Source: DASXTC01 sp036505635
GTDB taxonomy: Bacteria; Acidobacteriota; Polarisedimenticolia; JACPZX01; DASXTC01
DNA length: 64,000 bases
Reading direction: 5' to 3'
NCBI GenBank assembly: GCA_036505635.1
Contig: DASXTC010000038.1
Location: 62,001 to 126,000 of the forward strand
Under the pieces are notes generated by a model, which made no database searches, was not told the origin of the DNA, and was given only the letters and a program-made list of their open reading frames with translations. Of the stretch, positions 9,486-17,173 are shown in pieces. The position numbers and the translations under genes are program-made. The first letter of the stretch is position 1. Every line of letters begins with the position of its first letter.

Positions 9486-10769
9486 ATGATTCTCAGAATC
9501 CTCATGGGCTCGCTCGGGCGCCAGAAGCGCCGGCGGGCGATCGCGCTGGCCGCGGTGGCCTTCGGCGCGGCCGCGGCCACGGCGCTCGCCAACGTCTCGC
9601 TCGACATCAGGGACAAGGTGGCGCGCGAGCTGAGGAGCTTCGGCGCCAACCTCACGGTGCTGCCCGCGGGCGGCGGCAGCCGGGTGATGCTGGGCGGTGA
9701 GGAGCTGACGCACCTGAGGGCGCGTGCTCACCTGGACTCGTCCCAGGTGCTCAAGGTCAAGGAGAACTTCTGGAGGCACAACATCCTCGGATTCGCCCCT
9801 TACCTCGACGTGCCGGCGCGCTCCGGTGAGCGCGTGGTGCCGGTGCGCGGCACCTGGTTCGACCGGAACGTCACGCTGGATGACGGCGAGATCATCACGA
9901 CCGGGATGAAGGGGCTCCATCCCTACTGGAAGGTCACAGGGGGATGGCCCACCGACGCGGCGGGCGGCGCGGGGGACACGGCGCTGGCGGGCGTCCGCCT
10001 GGCGAGGAGCCTCGGGATCCAGGCGGGCGGGAGGCTGGCCCTGCGCGCGGCGGGGGCCGAGGCGTCGCTCGCGGTGAGCGGCATCGTCGAGACGGGAGCC
10101 GAGGAGGACGATCTCCTCCTGGTGACGCTGGAGACGGCGCAGCGTCTCGGCGGGCTTCCTTCCGAGATGGACGGCGTCCTCGTCAGCGCCCTCACCACTC
10201 CCGAGGACGCGGTCTACGAGAGGCTGGGCCTGAGCCCTCGGGATCTGCCTGCCGCCGAGTTCGAGAGATGGAGCTGCACGCCCTTCGTCAGCTCGATCGC
10301 CTACGAGATCACGAACGCGCTTCCCGGATCGGAAGCGCAACCGATCCTGCGGGTCGCCGACTCCGAGGGGAGGATCCTCGCCAAGATCGGGGGGCTCATG
10401 CTGATGATCGCGCTGGCGGCGACCGCTGCCGCCGCCCTGACCGTGACGAGCGCCCTGATGACCGGCGTGGTCGAGCGGCGCGCGGAGATCGGCCTCATGA
10501 AGGCGCTGGGCGCTCAGGAGTCGCGTGTGGTGGGGCTCTTCCTCGGCGAGGCTGCGATCCTCGGGCTGCTGGGAGGACTGGCCGGGGCGGCCGGCGGCCT
10601 CGCGCTGTCGCGCGTCATCACGGTGTCGGTCTTCGGGACGCCCGGGTCGGCCAGGCCGCTGTCGATCCTGCTTGGCGTGGCCGCGGCGATGGTCATCTCG
10701 ATGGCGGGCTGTGCGATCCCGGCGCGCGGGATCTCCCGCGTGCGTCCCGTGGAGGCGTTGCGCGGATGA
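9486..10769 (+). CDS. FtsX/MacB-type ABC permease 1 of iron operon
   Basis: A 427-residue permease with the MacB/FtsX layout: one TM segment at the N-terminus (about 18-36), a large periplasmic domain (about 40-295), then three TM segments. The cytoplasmic coupling motif VVERRAEIGLMKALGA precedes TM3. It starts 7 nt after the FTR1-DUF2318 stop and overlaps the next permease by 4 nt (ATGA). In Campylobacter-type P19/FTR1 loci, homologous permease pairs (Cj1661/Cj1662) act with an ABC ATPase and are needed for iron use. The same role is likely here. Confidence 0.88.
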   Translation: MILRILMGSLGRQKRRRAIALAAVAFGAAAATALANVSLDIRDKVARELRSFGANLTVLPAGGGSRVMLGGEELTHLRARAHLDSSQVLKVKENFWRHNILGFAPYLDVPARSGERVVPVRGTWFDRNVTLDDGEIITTGMKGLHPYWKVTGGWPTDAAGGAGDTALAGVRLARSLGIQAGGRLALRAAGAEASLAVSGIVETGAEEDDLLLVTLETAQRLGGLPSEMDGVLVSALTTPEDAVYERLGLSPRDLPAAEFERWSCTPFVSSIAYEITNALPGSEAQPILRVADSEGRILAKIGGLMLMIALAATAAAALTVTSALMTGVVERRAEIGLMKALGAQESRVVGLFLGEAAILGLLGGLAGAAGGLALSRVITVSVFGTPGSARPLSILLGVAAAMVISMAGCAIPARGISRVRPVEALRG

Positions 10770-11920
10770 GCGAGGCCATGAGAGCCCGACCGGCGAGCCG
10801 GCTCCGCGTCGCGGCGCGGTTCCTGGCCCGCTCGCTCGACCTGAGGGCAACGTCGTTCCTGCTGGCGCTGAGCTCGGTCGCGGTCGGCATCTCGGTGGTG
10901 GCGATGTCTCTGGCGTTGAAGGCCGATGTCTCGCGCAAGATGTCCCGCGAGCTGCGAGCTTACGGGCCCAACCTGATCGTGACACCGGGGGCCGGTCTCG
11001 GCGGCGGAACGCTCGACGCCTCGGTGACCGGATCCCTCGCGAGCGTCCTGAGTCGGACCGAGATGGACCAGACGCCGCTGCTCTACGCCGCGGGCCGGGC
11101 GGGCGGCCTGGGATTGACGCTGGCCGGCATCGAGTTTGACTCGGCGCGCAGGCTCTTTCCCTACTGGCGCGTCCGGGGAGCCTGGCCCGCCCCGGGTGAT
11201 GGCGACTCCAGCCTCGTGGGCGCGCGGCTGGCGGGGCGGCTGAAGGTGGGGCCCGGACAGGCGCTTCGCATCGAGGTGGGCGGGCATGGCGCCGAGCTTC
11301 GCGTCGCCGGGCTCGTCACGACGGGGGAGGCGGAGGAGGAGCAGGTCTTCGTGCCGCTGGCGTTGCTGCAGGGCCTTGCCGGCACCCGCGGGATTTCGAC
11401 CGCAGCGCTGCGCATCGACGCGGGACCCGATGAGGTGGAGGCTGCCGCTCGCGACCTGGAGGCCGCCGTCCCGGGGATCTCGGCCCGGCCGCTGCGCCAG
11501 GTGTCCCGGGCCGAAGGGAGCCTGCTGGAGCGTCTCGATGTGATGATGGGGCTTCTTTCGGCGCTGATGCTGGCCATGACGGTCCTTTGCGTGATGACGA
11601 CCCTGGTGTCCATCGTCGTGGAGCGCCAGCCCGAGATCGGATTGATGCGTTCGCTGGGTGCGGGGGACGGCGAGATCATTCTGATGCTGCTGGGCGAGGC
11701 GACGCTCCTGGGGCTCGCCGGGGGGCTCCTTGGGTACGGCCTGGGGGTCGCCGGCGCGCGCCTGCTTGGCCATCAGCTCTTCGGTGCGGCGATCGCCGCG
11801 CGCCCCGAAGTGATCCCGGTGGTGACGGGGCTCGCCCTGGCGATATGCTGGGCCGGAACGCTGTTGCCGCTTCGGCGCGCGCTGGCAATCCGTCCCGCCG
11901 ACGCGCTGCGAGGTGAGTGA
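10766..11920 (+). CDS. FtsX/MacB-type ABC permease 2 of iron operon
   Basis: A 384-residue paralogue of the preceding permease with the same topology: an N-terminal TM (about 31-50), a periplasmic domain, and three C-terminal TMs with the coupling motif VVERQPEIGLMRSLGA. The ATG overlaps the upstream stop (ATGA), and its own TGA overlaps the ATPase ATG (TGATG), so the three genes are tightly coupled. The two permeases most likely form a heterodimer energised by the downstream ATPase. Confidence 0.88.
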   Translation: MSEAMRARPASRLRVAARFLARSLDLRATSFLLALSSVAVGISVVAMSLALKADVSRKMSRELRAYGPNLIVTPGAGLGGGTLDASVTGSLASVLSRTEMDQTPLLYAAGRAGGLGLTLAGIEFDSARRLFPYWRVRGAWPAPGDGDSSLVGARLAGRLKVGPGQALRIEVGGHGAELRVAGLVTTGEAEEEQVFVPLALLQGLAGTRGISTAALRIDAGPDEVEAAARDLEAAVPGISARPLRQVSRAEGSLLERLDVMMGLLSALMLAMTVLCVMTTLVSIVVERQPEIGLMRSLGAGDGEIILMLLGEATLLGLAGGLLGYGLGVAGARLLGHQLFGAAIAARPEVIPVVTGLALAICWAGTLLPLRRALAIRPADALRGE

Positions 11921-12990
11921 TGTCCTTCGTGACGATCGACCGCGTGACCCGGCGCTACGACGCGAACGTGATCGCGCTGGACGGCGTCTCCCTGGAGATC
12001 GCCAGGGGCGAGTGGATCGCGGTGATGGGTCCATCCGGGTCCGGCAAGACGACCCTGCTGAACATCCTGGGTGGGCTCGACCTGCCCGATGACGGGCGCG
12101 TGCTGGTGGACGGCGAGGACATCGCGCACGGCTCGCGCAAGGACCTGAACCGGTACCGGCGCGAGATGGTCGGTCTGGTCTTCCAGCAGTTCCACCTCGT
12201 GCCGTACCTGACGGCCGTCGAGAACGTCATGCTCGCCCAGTACCTGCACAGCATCGCGGATGAAGGCGAAGCGTCCGCGGCCCTGCGCGAGGTGGGACTG
12301 GCCGACCGTGCGCGGCACCTGCCGTCGCAGCTCTCGGGCGGGGAGAAGCAGCGCGTCTGCATCGCGCGGGCCCTGATCAACCAGCCGAAGCTCCTGCTGG
12401 CGGACGAGCCGACCGGCAACCTCGACGAGGAGAACGAACGGATCGTGATGGATCTCTTCCAGGCAATGCATGACCGCGGACAGACGATCGTGATGGTGAC
12501 GCACGACCCGGTCATCGGCGTGCGGGCCGACAGGCAGATCCAGCTCGAGCACGGGAGGCTGGCCGGGTACCACCTGATGGCATCGGAGGCGAGCGAGGAG
12601 ATCGACGAGGTGCTGGAGTACCTCTACCTCGAACAGGAGGGGCACAAGATCCCGCCCGAGGTCTGCGCCCATGGGGCGCTGCTCTCCAAGACCGCCCTCA
12701 TCGAGCACATCGCCCGCAAGGGGCTCGTCGTGCGCGATGGGGGAGGGCCCAGCTTCACGGAGGAAGGGCAGGCGCGCGCGAGGCTGCTGGTGCGGCGCCA
12801 CCGCCTCGCAGAGAAGCTCTTCACGGAGCGGTTCGGCATGGAGGGGGACAGGGTCGAGGAAGAGGCGTGCTATTTCGAGCACCGCCTTTCGCCCGGGATG
12901 ACCGACGCCATCTGCGCCTTCCTCGGGCATCCGCGCCGGTGTCCTCATGGGCACGACATCCCGACGGGCCCATGCTGCGAGAAGCGCTGA
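11920..12990 (+). CDS. ABC ATPase fused to a DtxR-type iron-dependent regulator
   Basis: A 356-residue two-part protein. Residues 1-215 are a LolD/MacB-type ABC ATPase with Walker A GPSGSGKT (37-44), signature LSGGEKQR (138-145), Walker B LLLADEP (158-164) and the switch histidine H195. Residues about 222-350 match the DtxR/IdeR family: a winged-helix-like part (EIDEVLEYLYLEQEG, ALIEHIARKGLV, FTEEGQARA) and the metal-binding dimerisation part (RRHRLAEKLF, EEEACYFEH). The metal ligands of DtxR are kept with identical spacing: H294, E298, C317, E320, H321 (DtxR H79, E83, C102, E105, H106), with E313 replacing H98. A Cys/His tail (CPHGH, CCEKR) follows. It is the last gene of the iron operon; iron-responsive control of transport or transcription is inferred. 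Confidence 0.9.
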   Translation: MSFVTIDRVTRRYDANVIALDGVSLEIARGEWIAVMGPSGSGKTTLLNILGGLDLPDDGRVLVDGEDIAHGSRKDLNRYRREMVGLVFQQFHLVPYLTAVENVMLAQYLHSIADEGEASAALREVGLADRARHLPSQLSGGEKQRVCIARALINQPKLLLADEPTGNLDEENERIVMDLFQAMHDRGQTIVMVTHDPVIGVRADRQIQLEHGRLAGYHLMASEASEEIDEVLEYLYLEQEGHKIPPEVCAHGALLSKTALIEHIARKGLVVRDGGGPSFTEEGQARARLLVRRHRLAEKLFTERFGMEGDRVEEEACYFEHRLSPGMTDAICAFLGHPRRCPHGHDIPTGPCCEKR

Positions 12991-13016
12991 CCAACCACCT
13001 CGCCCCGGCCGGTCAG
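12987..13016. terminator. Weak shared hairpin between convergent genes
   Basis: CTGACC (12987-12992) and GGTCAG (13011-13016) are complementary and flank a C-rich loop. Each arm contains the TGA stop of one convergent gene, the ABC-DtxR ATPase and the CPBP protease. There is no T tract, so terminator activity is uncertain. Confidence 0.25.
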
Positions 13017-13561
13017 GGATGCAGCGACTGGTAGATTGAGAGCAGGTTGCCCAGGGAATGCATCACGGCCGCCAGCAAGGTGGAGCGGCTGTGATGACGG
13101 GCGGCCCCGAGGACCAGCCCATCGGCGAAGATCAGGCCGATCGTCATCGGTTCGTAGCGGTAGTGCATCGCGGCCCACGCCGCGGCCACGGCCGCGATGG
13201 CGCCGATCGGCCCGAGGGCCGTCCGGCGGAGGCGGTCGAGCAGCACCCCGCGCATCACGAGCTCCTCGGAGGCCGGCCCGAGGATCCCGATGGCTGCGAT
13301 TCGCAGAACCACGATGAGGAGTGGGTATTCCTCCCACGGCGCGGCCTGCTCCATACCGAACACACGGATCGCCGCTTCTCCGATCGCCATCCAGACGATC
13401 CAGGCCGCGAGCCAGGCCAGCCCGATCGCGGGCCTGGGCCAGCAGAGCCCCAGGTCGGCCTTCCACGAGATCCCGCGCACCCTCGTGACGGTGAGGGCGA
13501 TCGTGATGACCACGGCGGGGAGCGCCAGCTTCATGAGCGTCGAAAAGAGCAGAGGGTCCAT
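13013..13561 (-). CDS. CPBP family intramembrane glutamic protease
   Basis: A 182-residue membrane protein with about five TM segments and the CPBP (Abi/CaaX-protease-like) motifs: EELVMRG (E99, E100, R104), a histidine in AAMHYRYEP, and the C-terminal AAVMHSLGN. These are the glutamate/histidine catalytic set of Rce1-like intramembrane proteases. The ATG at 13561 was chosen because the upstream in-frame extension (to 13870) is arginine-rich and lies opposite the start of the next + strand gene. The substrate is unknown. Confidence 0.85.
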   Translation of the reverse strand: MDPLLFSTLMKLALPAVVITIALTVTRVRGISWKADLGLCWPRPAIGLAWLAAWIVWMAIGEAAIRVFGMEQAAPWEEYPLLIVVLRIAAIGILGPASEELVMRGVLLDRLRRTALGPIGAIAAVAAAWAAMHYRYEPMTIGLIFADGLVLGAARHHSRSTLLAAVMHSLGNLLSIYQSLHP

Positions 13562-13726
13562 CGGGACGACTCCGGGAAGGTGCCTCGCATTGCGGCGGCG
13601 GTCAGCGCGGCGGGCGCCATGTTTGCGCCAATCGACGCCCGGTTCAAGGCGCGGCGCCGCCGCCCGGCCGTGACGGCCGGCTTGTCCTCCCGTGCCCCGC
13701 CTCCTATATTGGCCCGCGCGCCGCCT

Positions 13727-14173
13727 ATGTCGCGCAGAGAGGAGAAGCTCTTGCCCACAACCGCGATTGCCGAGAAGGGCCTGCTGGTGGTGGCGCGGTT
13801 CCTGGATGGGACGATTCTCAAGGGAACGACCCATGACTTCGCCCCGAACAAAACCGAGTTCCACCTGCACCTGGAGGGAAACGAACGCTCACGCGCCGTC
13901 CACGTCGGTGTCGAGTCCCTGAAGGCGCTCTTCTTCGTCAGGAGCTTCGGGGGAAACAGCCAGCGCCGTGACGACTACGCGTTCGAGTCGGTCGGAAGCC
14001 AGGGGGGGCGGAAGATCCGTGTTCGATTCACCGACGGAGAGGAGATAGCCGGATTCACGGCGGCCTACAGTCCGCGCAAGCAAGGCTTCTTTCTCGTCCC
14101 GGCGGATTCGGAGGGCAACAACGCACGTGTTTATATCCTCAACAGGGCCGTCGCCAAGGTGGAGTGGCTCTGA
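13727..14173 (+). CDS. Conserved hypothetical protein, DUF6982-like
   Basis: A protein of up to 148 residues, all beta-rich, containing two similar halves: LVVARFLDGTILKGTTHDF and IRVRFTDGEEIAGFTAAYS. The paired motif VRFxDGxxxxGxTxxY resembles small barrel domains found in PilZ-neighbouring proteins (DUF6982, recalled rather than searched). The ATG at 13727 has no good ribosome site. A TTG at 13751 preceded by AGGAG gives a shorter 140-residue form that starts just before the first repeat and may be the real start. No function is proposed. Confidence 0.65.
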   Translation: MSRREEKLLPTTAIAEKGLLVVARFLDGTILKGTTHDFAPNKTEFHLHLEGNERSRAVHVGVESLKALFFVRSFGGNSQRRDDYAFESVGSQGGRKIRVRFTDGEEIAGFTAAYSPRKQGFFLVPADSEGNNARVYILNRAVAKVEWL

Positions 14174-14318
14174 ATCGGAGGCTGCCGCGGCCCTCCCTCT
14201 CCTGCTTTCCCCGGTCAATCCCCGCTCCGGGCGACGACCCTCAGTCTAGAGACTCCGGCGCGGTATCATGGGCGGGATCCGCCGGGGCATTCCCCGCGCG
14301 TGAGCTGGAGAGGAGCGC

Positions 14319-14801
14319 ATGAACCCTGCCCACGTTCATCTCATCTTGAACCACGTCCCCGTCGTCGCCACCGGGATCGGGCTCCTGGTGCTCGGCGCGG
14401 CGATGCTGCGAGGGAACCCGGTCCTGACGCGCGCCGCTTTCTGGATCTTCGTGCTTGCGGCCGTCGCGGCGATCCCGACCTACCTGACGGGGGAGCCGGC
14501 CGAGGAGATCGTGGAGCATCTCGCCGGCGTCTCGGAGGCGGCCATCCACGAGCACGAGGAGGCGGCCAGGATCACGATGCCCTCGATGATGCTGCTCGGG
14601 CTCACCTCGAGCCTCGGCCTGTTCCTCATGTCGCGGCGCTCTGCCGTGCCACGGTGGCTTCAAGTGATGGTGCTCGCCTTGGGGCTCGTCACGTTCATCC
14701 TGATGGCGCGCACGGCGAACCTCGGCGGCATGGTCCATCACTTCGAGATCCGCGATGGGTCGGCGCAGCCTGAAGCCGGGTCCGGCTCCGGCGGCCTCTG
14801 A
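14319..14801 (+). CDS. Four-TM membrane protein, DUF2231-like
   Basis: A 160-residue protein with four predicted TM helices (about 12-28, 40-56, 87-103, 113-129). It begins MNPAHVHLILNHVPV, and this H-x-x-LNHxPV start is typical of DUF2231-type membrane proteins, which have conserved histidines and are often near cytochromes. A histidine-rich loop (HLAGVSEAAIHEHEEAA) lies between TM2 and TM3. AGGAG lies 8-12 nt before the ATG. Its function is not known; a role in redox or metal handling is only a guess. Confidence 0.7.
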   Translation: MNPAHVHLILNHVPVVATGIGLLVLGAAMLRGNPVLTRAAFWIFVLAAVAAIPTYLTGEPAEEIVEHLAGVSEAAIHEHEEAARITMPSMMLLGLTSSLGLFLMSRRSAVPRWLQVMVLALGLVTFILMARTANLGGMVHHFEIRDGSAQPEAGSGSGGL

Positions 14802-14836
14802 GATTCAGCGCGACCCGGCCGCCCCCCGCGAATCTC

Positions 14837-15385
14837 TCAGCGCCCAGCCTCGGCGAGGGCAAGGATCTTCGTCATGGTCGCCCAGTTGCGGGTGGTCACG
14901 GAGTCGCCGAGCACGCGGCCGACGGCCTCGGGCAGCCGGCTCTCGAGCACCCCGCTGGGGCACCAGAGGTAGGCCACGCGGGAGCCGAGAGCCAGGACCT
15001 CGGGGGCCCAGTCCCGCTTCAGCAGCGGCTCGAGCCTGGTCCGATCCTCACGGCGGGCGGGGACTGCGACGAGCAATCGTGACGGGTCGGCGGCGACATC
15101 GAGCAAGGGATTCTCGGCCACCGCCACGGCGAGCTCCTCAGCCGAGAGCACCGTGACCCGGGCCGAGACGCCGAGCCGCGTCGCGAGCCCCTTTTCGATG
15201 CGGGCGCCCGGGTCGCCCGGGGCCTTGGCGGGCGCGGTGAAGACGACGTTGCCGCTGTTGAGCAGAGTGCGCACCTCGCGGTAGCCCAGCGCATCCACGA
15301 GCGCGCGCAGATCCGCCATCGCCACCCGCTTGGCGCGCCCGACATTGATGCCGCGGATCAGCGCCACGTGCCTGCGGGCCGCCAT
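14837..15385 (-). CDS. DUF1697 family protein
   Basis: A 182-residue protein with the hallmark N-terminus of DUF1697 (HVALIRGINVGRAKRVAMADLR, then LNSGNVVF). The length matches the family. The function is unknown; homologues are widespread and usually monocistronic. Here the ATG overlaps the stop of the upstream AhpD-like gene by 1 nt, giving a two-gene operon. Confidence 0.9.
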   Translation of the reverse strand: MAARRHVALIRGINVGRAKRVAMADLRALVDALGYREVRTLLNSGNVVFTAPAKAPGDPGARIEKGLATRLGVSARVTVLSAEELAVAVAENPLLDVAADPSRLLVAVPARREDRTRLEPLLKRDWAPEVLALGSRVAYLWCPSGVLESRLPEAVGRVLGDSVTTRNWATMTKILALAEAGR

Positions 15386-15717
15386 CAGCCCTTATCGAAG
15401 AACTTCAGCGCCATCGCGCCATGGGTCGCGGCGCCTCCGGCCCGCAACGCCGCCGCGAGGAAGGCGGACTCGACGATCTCCTCGCGGGTCGCTCCGACAG
15501 ACTTGGCCGCCTTGGAGTGTACCTCGATACAGTAAGGACACTGGGTCGTGCACGCGACCGCCAGCGCGATCAGCTCTCTGTACTTCCTGGGGATCGCCCC
15601 ATCCGCTCGCCCGACGATGTTGTCGAGGCCAAGCCATGCCTCGAACTCAGCCGGGGCCAGTTTGCGCATATCCTTGAGGAGCCGAAGATCCGCCGGGTCA
15701 TGATAGTGCTCGCTCAT
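15385..15717 (-). CDS. Carboxymuconolactone decarboxylase / AhpD-like protein
   Basis: A 110-residue CMD-family protein with the redox motif CPYC followed by IEVH, the AhpD-type CxxC...H arrangement. Such proteins act as thiol-dependent peroxidase partners or ring-cleavage enzymes; the CxxC points to the former. Two ATGs lie 6 nt apart. The one at 15717 has GGAGGG at the proper distance, whereas 15723 would begin directly at it. It is coupled to the DUF1697 gene. Confidence 0.85.
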   Translation of the reverse strand: MSEHYHDPADLRLLKDMRKLAPAEFEAWLGLDNIVGRADGAIPRKYRELIALAVACTTQCPYCIEVHSKAAKSVGATREEIVESAFLAAALRAGGAATHGAMALKFFDKG

Positions 15718-15790
15718 CACCATCCCTCCATCTCGTGGTTTTGAATCAACTCGCGCGTACTCCCTGCCATCAGGTATTCAGCACCGACGG

Positions 15791-16495
15791 TCACTGCCAC
15801 CAAGGGGGACTCTCGTACTGCATCACGCGAGCCGTCGAGCGGGCAGCATCGCGACCATGGTAACGCTCCACCACGTGCAGCGCCATGTCGATTCCCGCCG
15901 AGACGCCCGCCGAAGTTATGACCCGCCCGGCGTCGACAAAGCGAACATCGCGCTTGACCTCTACGTCGGGGTACTCCCCGGCGAGCCGGTCCAGGAAGTA
16001 CCAGTGGGTCGTCGCGGGCTTCCCCTTCAGCAACCCGACCTTGGCGAGGAGAAACGCGCCCGTACACACGGAGGCAGTGACCTCGGTGCCTTCGGATATC
16101 TTCTGAATCCACCCAAGCAGAGCCCGGTTGGCCTCCGCGCCTGCCGTGTCGCCACCTGGCACGATGAGGATCTGAGGCGCCGGAGCCGAGGCGAGCGTGT
16201 AATCCGGGAGGAACGTCTTGCCGGCGTTGTTGGCAGTCACAGGTTTCGATCGCTCGGCGACGGTGTAGACTTCGAAGGCTCGCGCCTGCCTGCCTTCCCT
16301 CTCGATCGTGGTGCTGGTAAAGACCTCCAGCGGCCCTGCCACGTCCAGTATCTCGACGCCGTCGTAGAGCAGAACGGCCACGCGAAGGGGCTTCGGAGCA
16401 GGCTCGCCCGCGGCGCTGGTCGGTATCACACCGATCAATCCGAGGAGCGCCAGCGCCGCAGCCGCGATCCTCTTCTCAGATCCCTGCTTCATCAT
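15791..16495 (-). CDS. Exported DJ-1/PfpI family protein
   Basis: A 234-residue DJ-1/PfpI-superfamily protein with an N-terminal signal peptide (AAAALALLGLIGVIPTSAAG, about 10-30). The core shows VAVLLYDGVEILDVAGPLEVF, the nucleophile elbow ASVCTGAFLLA with C144, and ATTHWYFLD, as in isonitrile hydratases and the amidase half of FtrA/GlxA regulators. The DNA-binding half is absent and the protein is exported, so it is probably an enzyme or stress protein outside the cytoplasm. The ATG at 16495 has AGGA upstream and gives a clean signal peptide. Confidence 0.82.
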   Translation of the reverse strand: MMKQGSEKRIAAAALALLGLIGVIPTSAAGEPAPKPLRVAVLLYDGVEILDVAGPLEVFTSTTIEREGRQARAFEVYTVAERSKPVTANNAGKTFLPDYTLASAPAPQILIVPGGDTAGAEANRALLGWIQKISEGTEVTASVCTGAFLLAKVGLLKGKPATTHWYFLDRLAGEYPDVEVKRDVRFVDAGRVITSAGVSAGIDMALHVVERYHGRDAARSTARVMQYESPPWWQ

Positions 16496-16572
16496 GATCG
16501 ATTCCTCATGCACCAGGTACGTGCGAGCATCGGGCCAGGCTGACGTCCGCTGGAGCGTGCTGGGCGCACTGC

Positions 16573-17106
16573 TCACGCCTCTTGCCCCCGCGCGCGCCAC
16601 CGATGGGCCAGTGAGGCCCAGAAGTGATATGACCCTCCCAGTAAGGCCGAGACACTGCCTGCAACAGCCGACACCTGGCCAGCATGAATGAAATACCAGC
16701 ACCCAGCCACGGCAAGGGGAATGTAGAGCAGCACGCCGGTGCGCACACCAGGCGACACCCGCTTCGTCCGGTAGGTCCCGACGAGGTGGAAAAGCGCGTT
16801 CGAGAAAAGCAGCCCGGCCAACGCCAGCCAGCCGATCACGGACAGCGAAGCGGGCAGAGCCGATCGGAAGCGAAAGCCACCCACGACGATGGCTCCATCG
16901 GGCATCCCCGAAATACCGACCGTCACGCACGCCACGAGCAGGAGCGCGTTCACGATGAAGTGAATCCTGGGCGTGATGCTGCTGCTGATGGACGGGCGGT
17001 ATTCCCGATCCCAGGAGGCGAAGCCACCGGGGTAGACGAACTCCTCACCGATGTGGAGCGCTGCGGCGCCCAGTGGCGCCCACCAGAGCCAGATCACGCA
17101 GACCAT
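16573..17106 (-). CDS. HXXEE domain membrane protein
   Basis: A 177-residue protein with about five TM segments and an early motif LHIGEEFVYPGGF, the HxxEE signature that names the family. A second conserved site is NALFHLVGTY. The family's function is unknown. The ATG at 17106 sits directly behind GAGGAG; the GTG three codons later (17097) is better spaced from that ribosome site and may be used. Confidence 0.72.
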   Translation of the reverse strand: MVCVIWLWWAPLGAAALHIGEEFVYPGGFASWDREYRPSISSSITPRIHFIVNALLLVACVTVGISGMPDGAIVVGGFRFRSALPASLSVIGWLALAGLLFSNALFHLVGTYRTKRVSPGVRTGVLLYIPLAVAGCWYFIHAGQVSAVAGSVSALLGGSYHFWASLAHRWRARGQEA

Positions 17107-17173
17107 CTCCTCTGCGCCGATGCCCGGGCGCCCGGCGGAGCGCTCATGCGGTGCCTGGGCATCCAAAGGGCAT

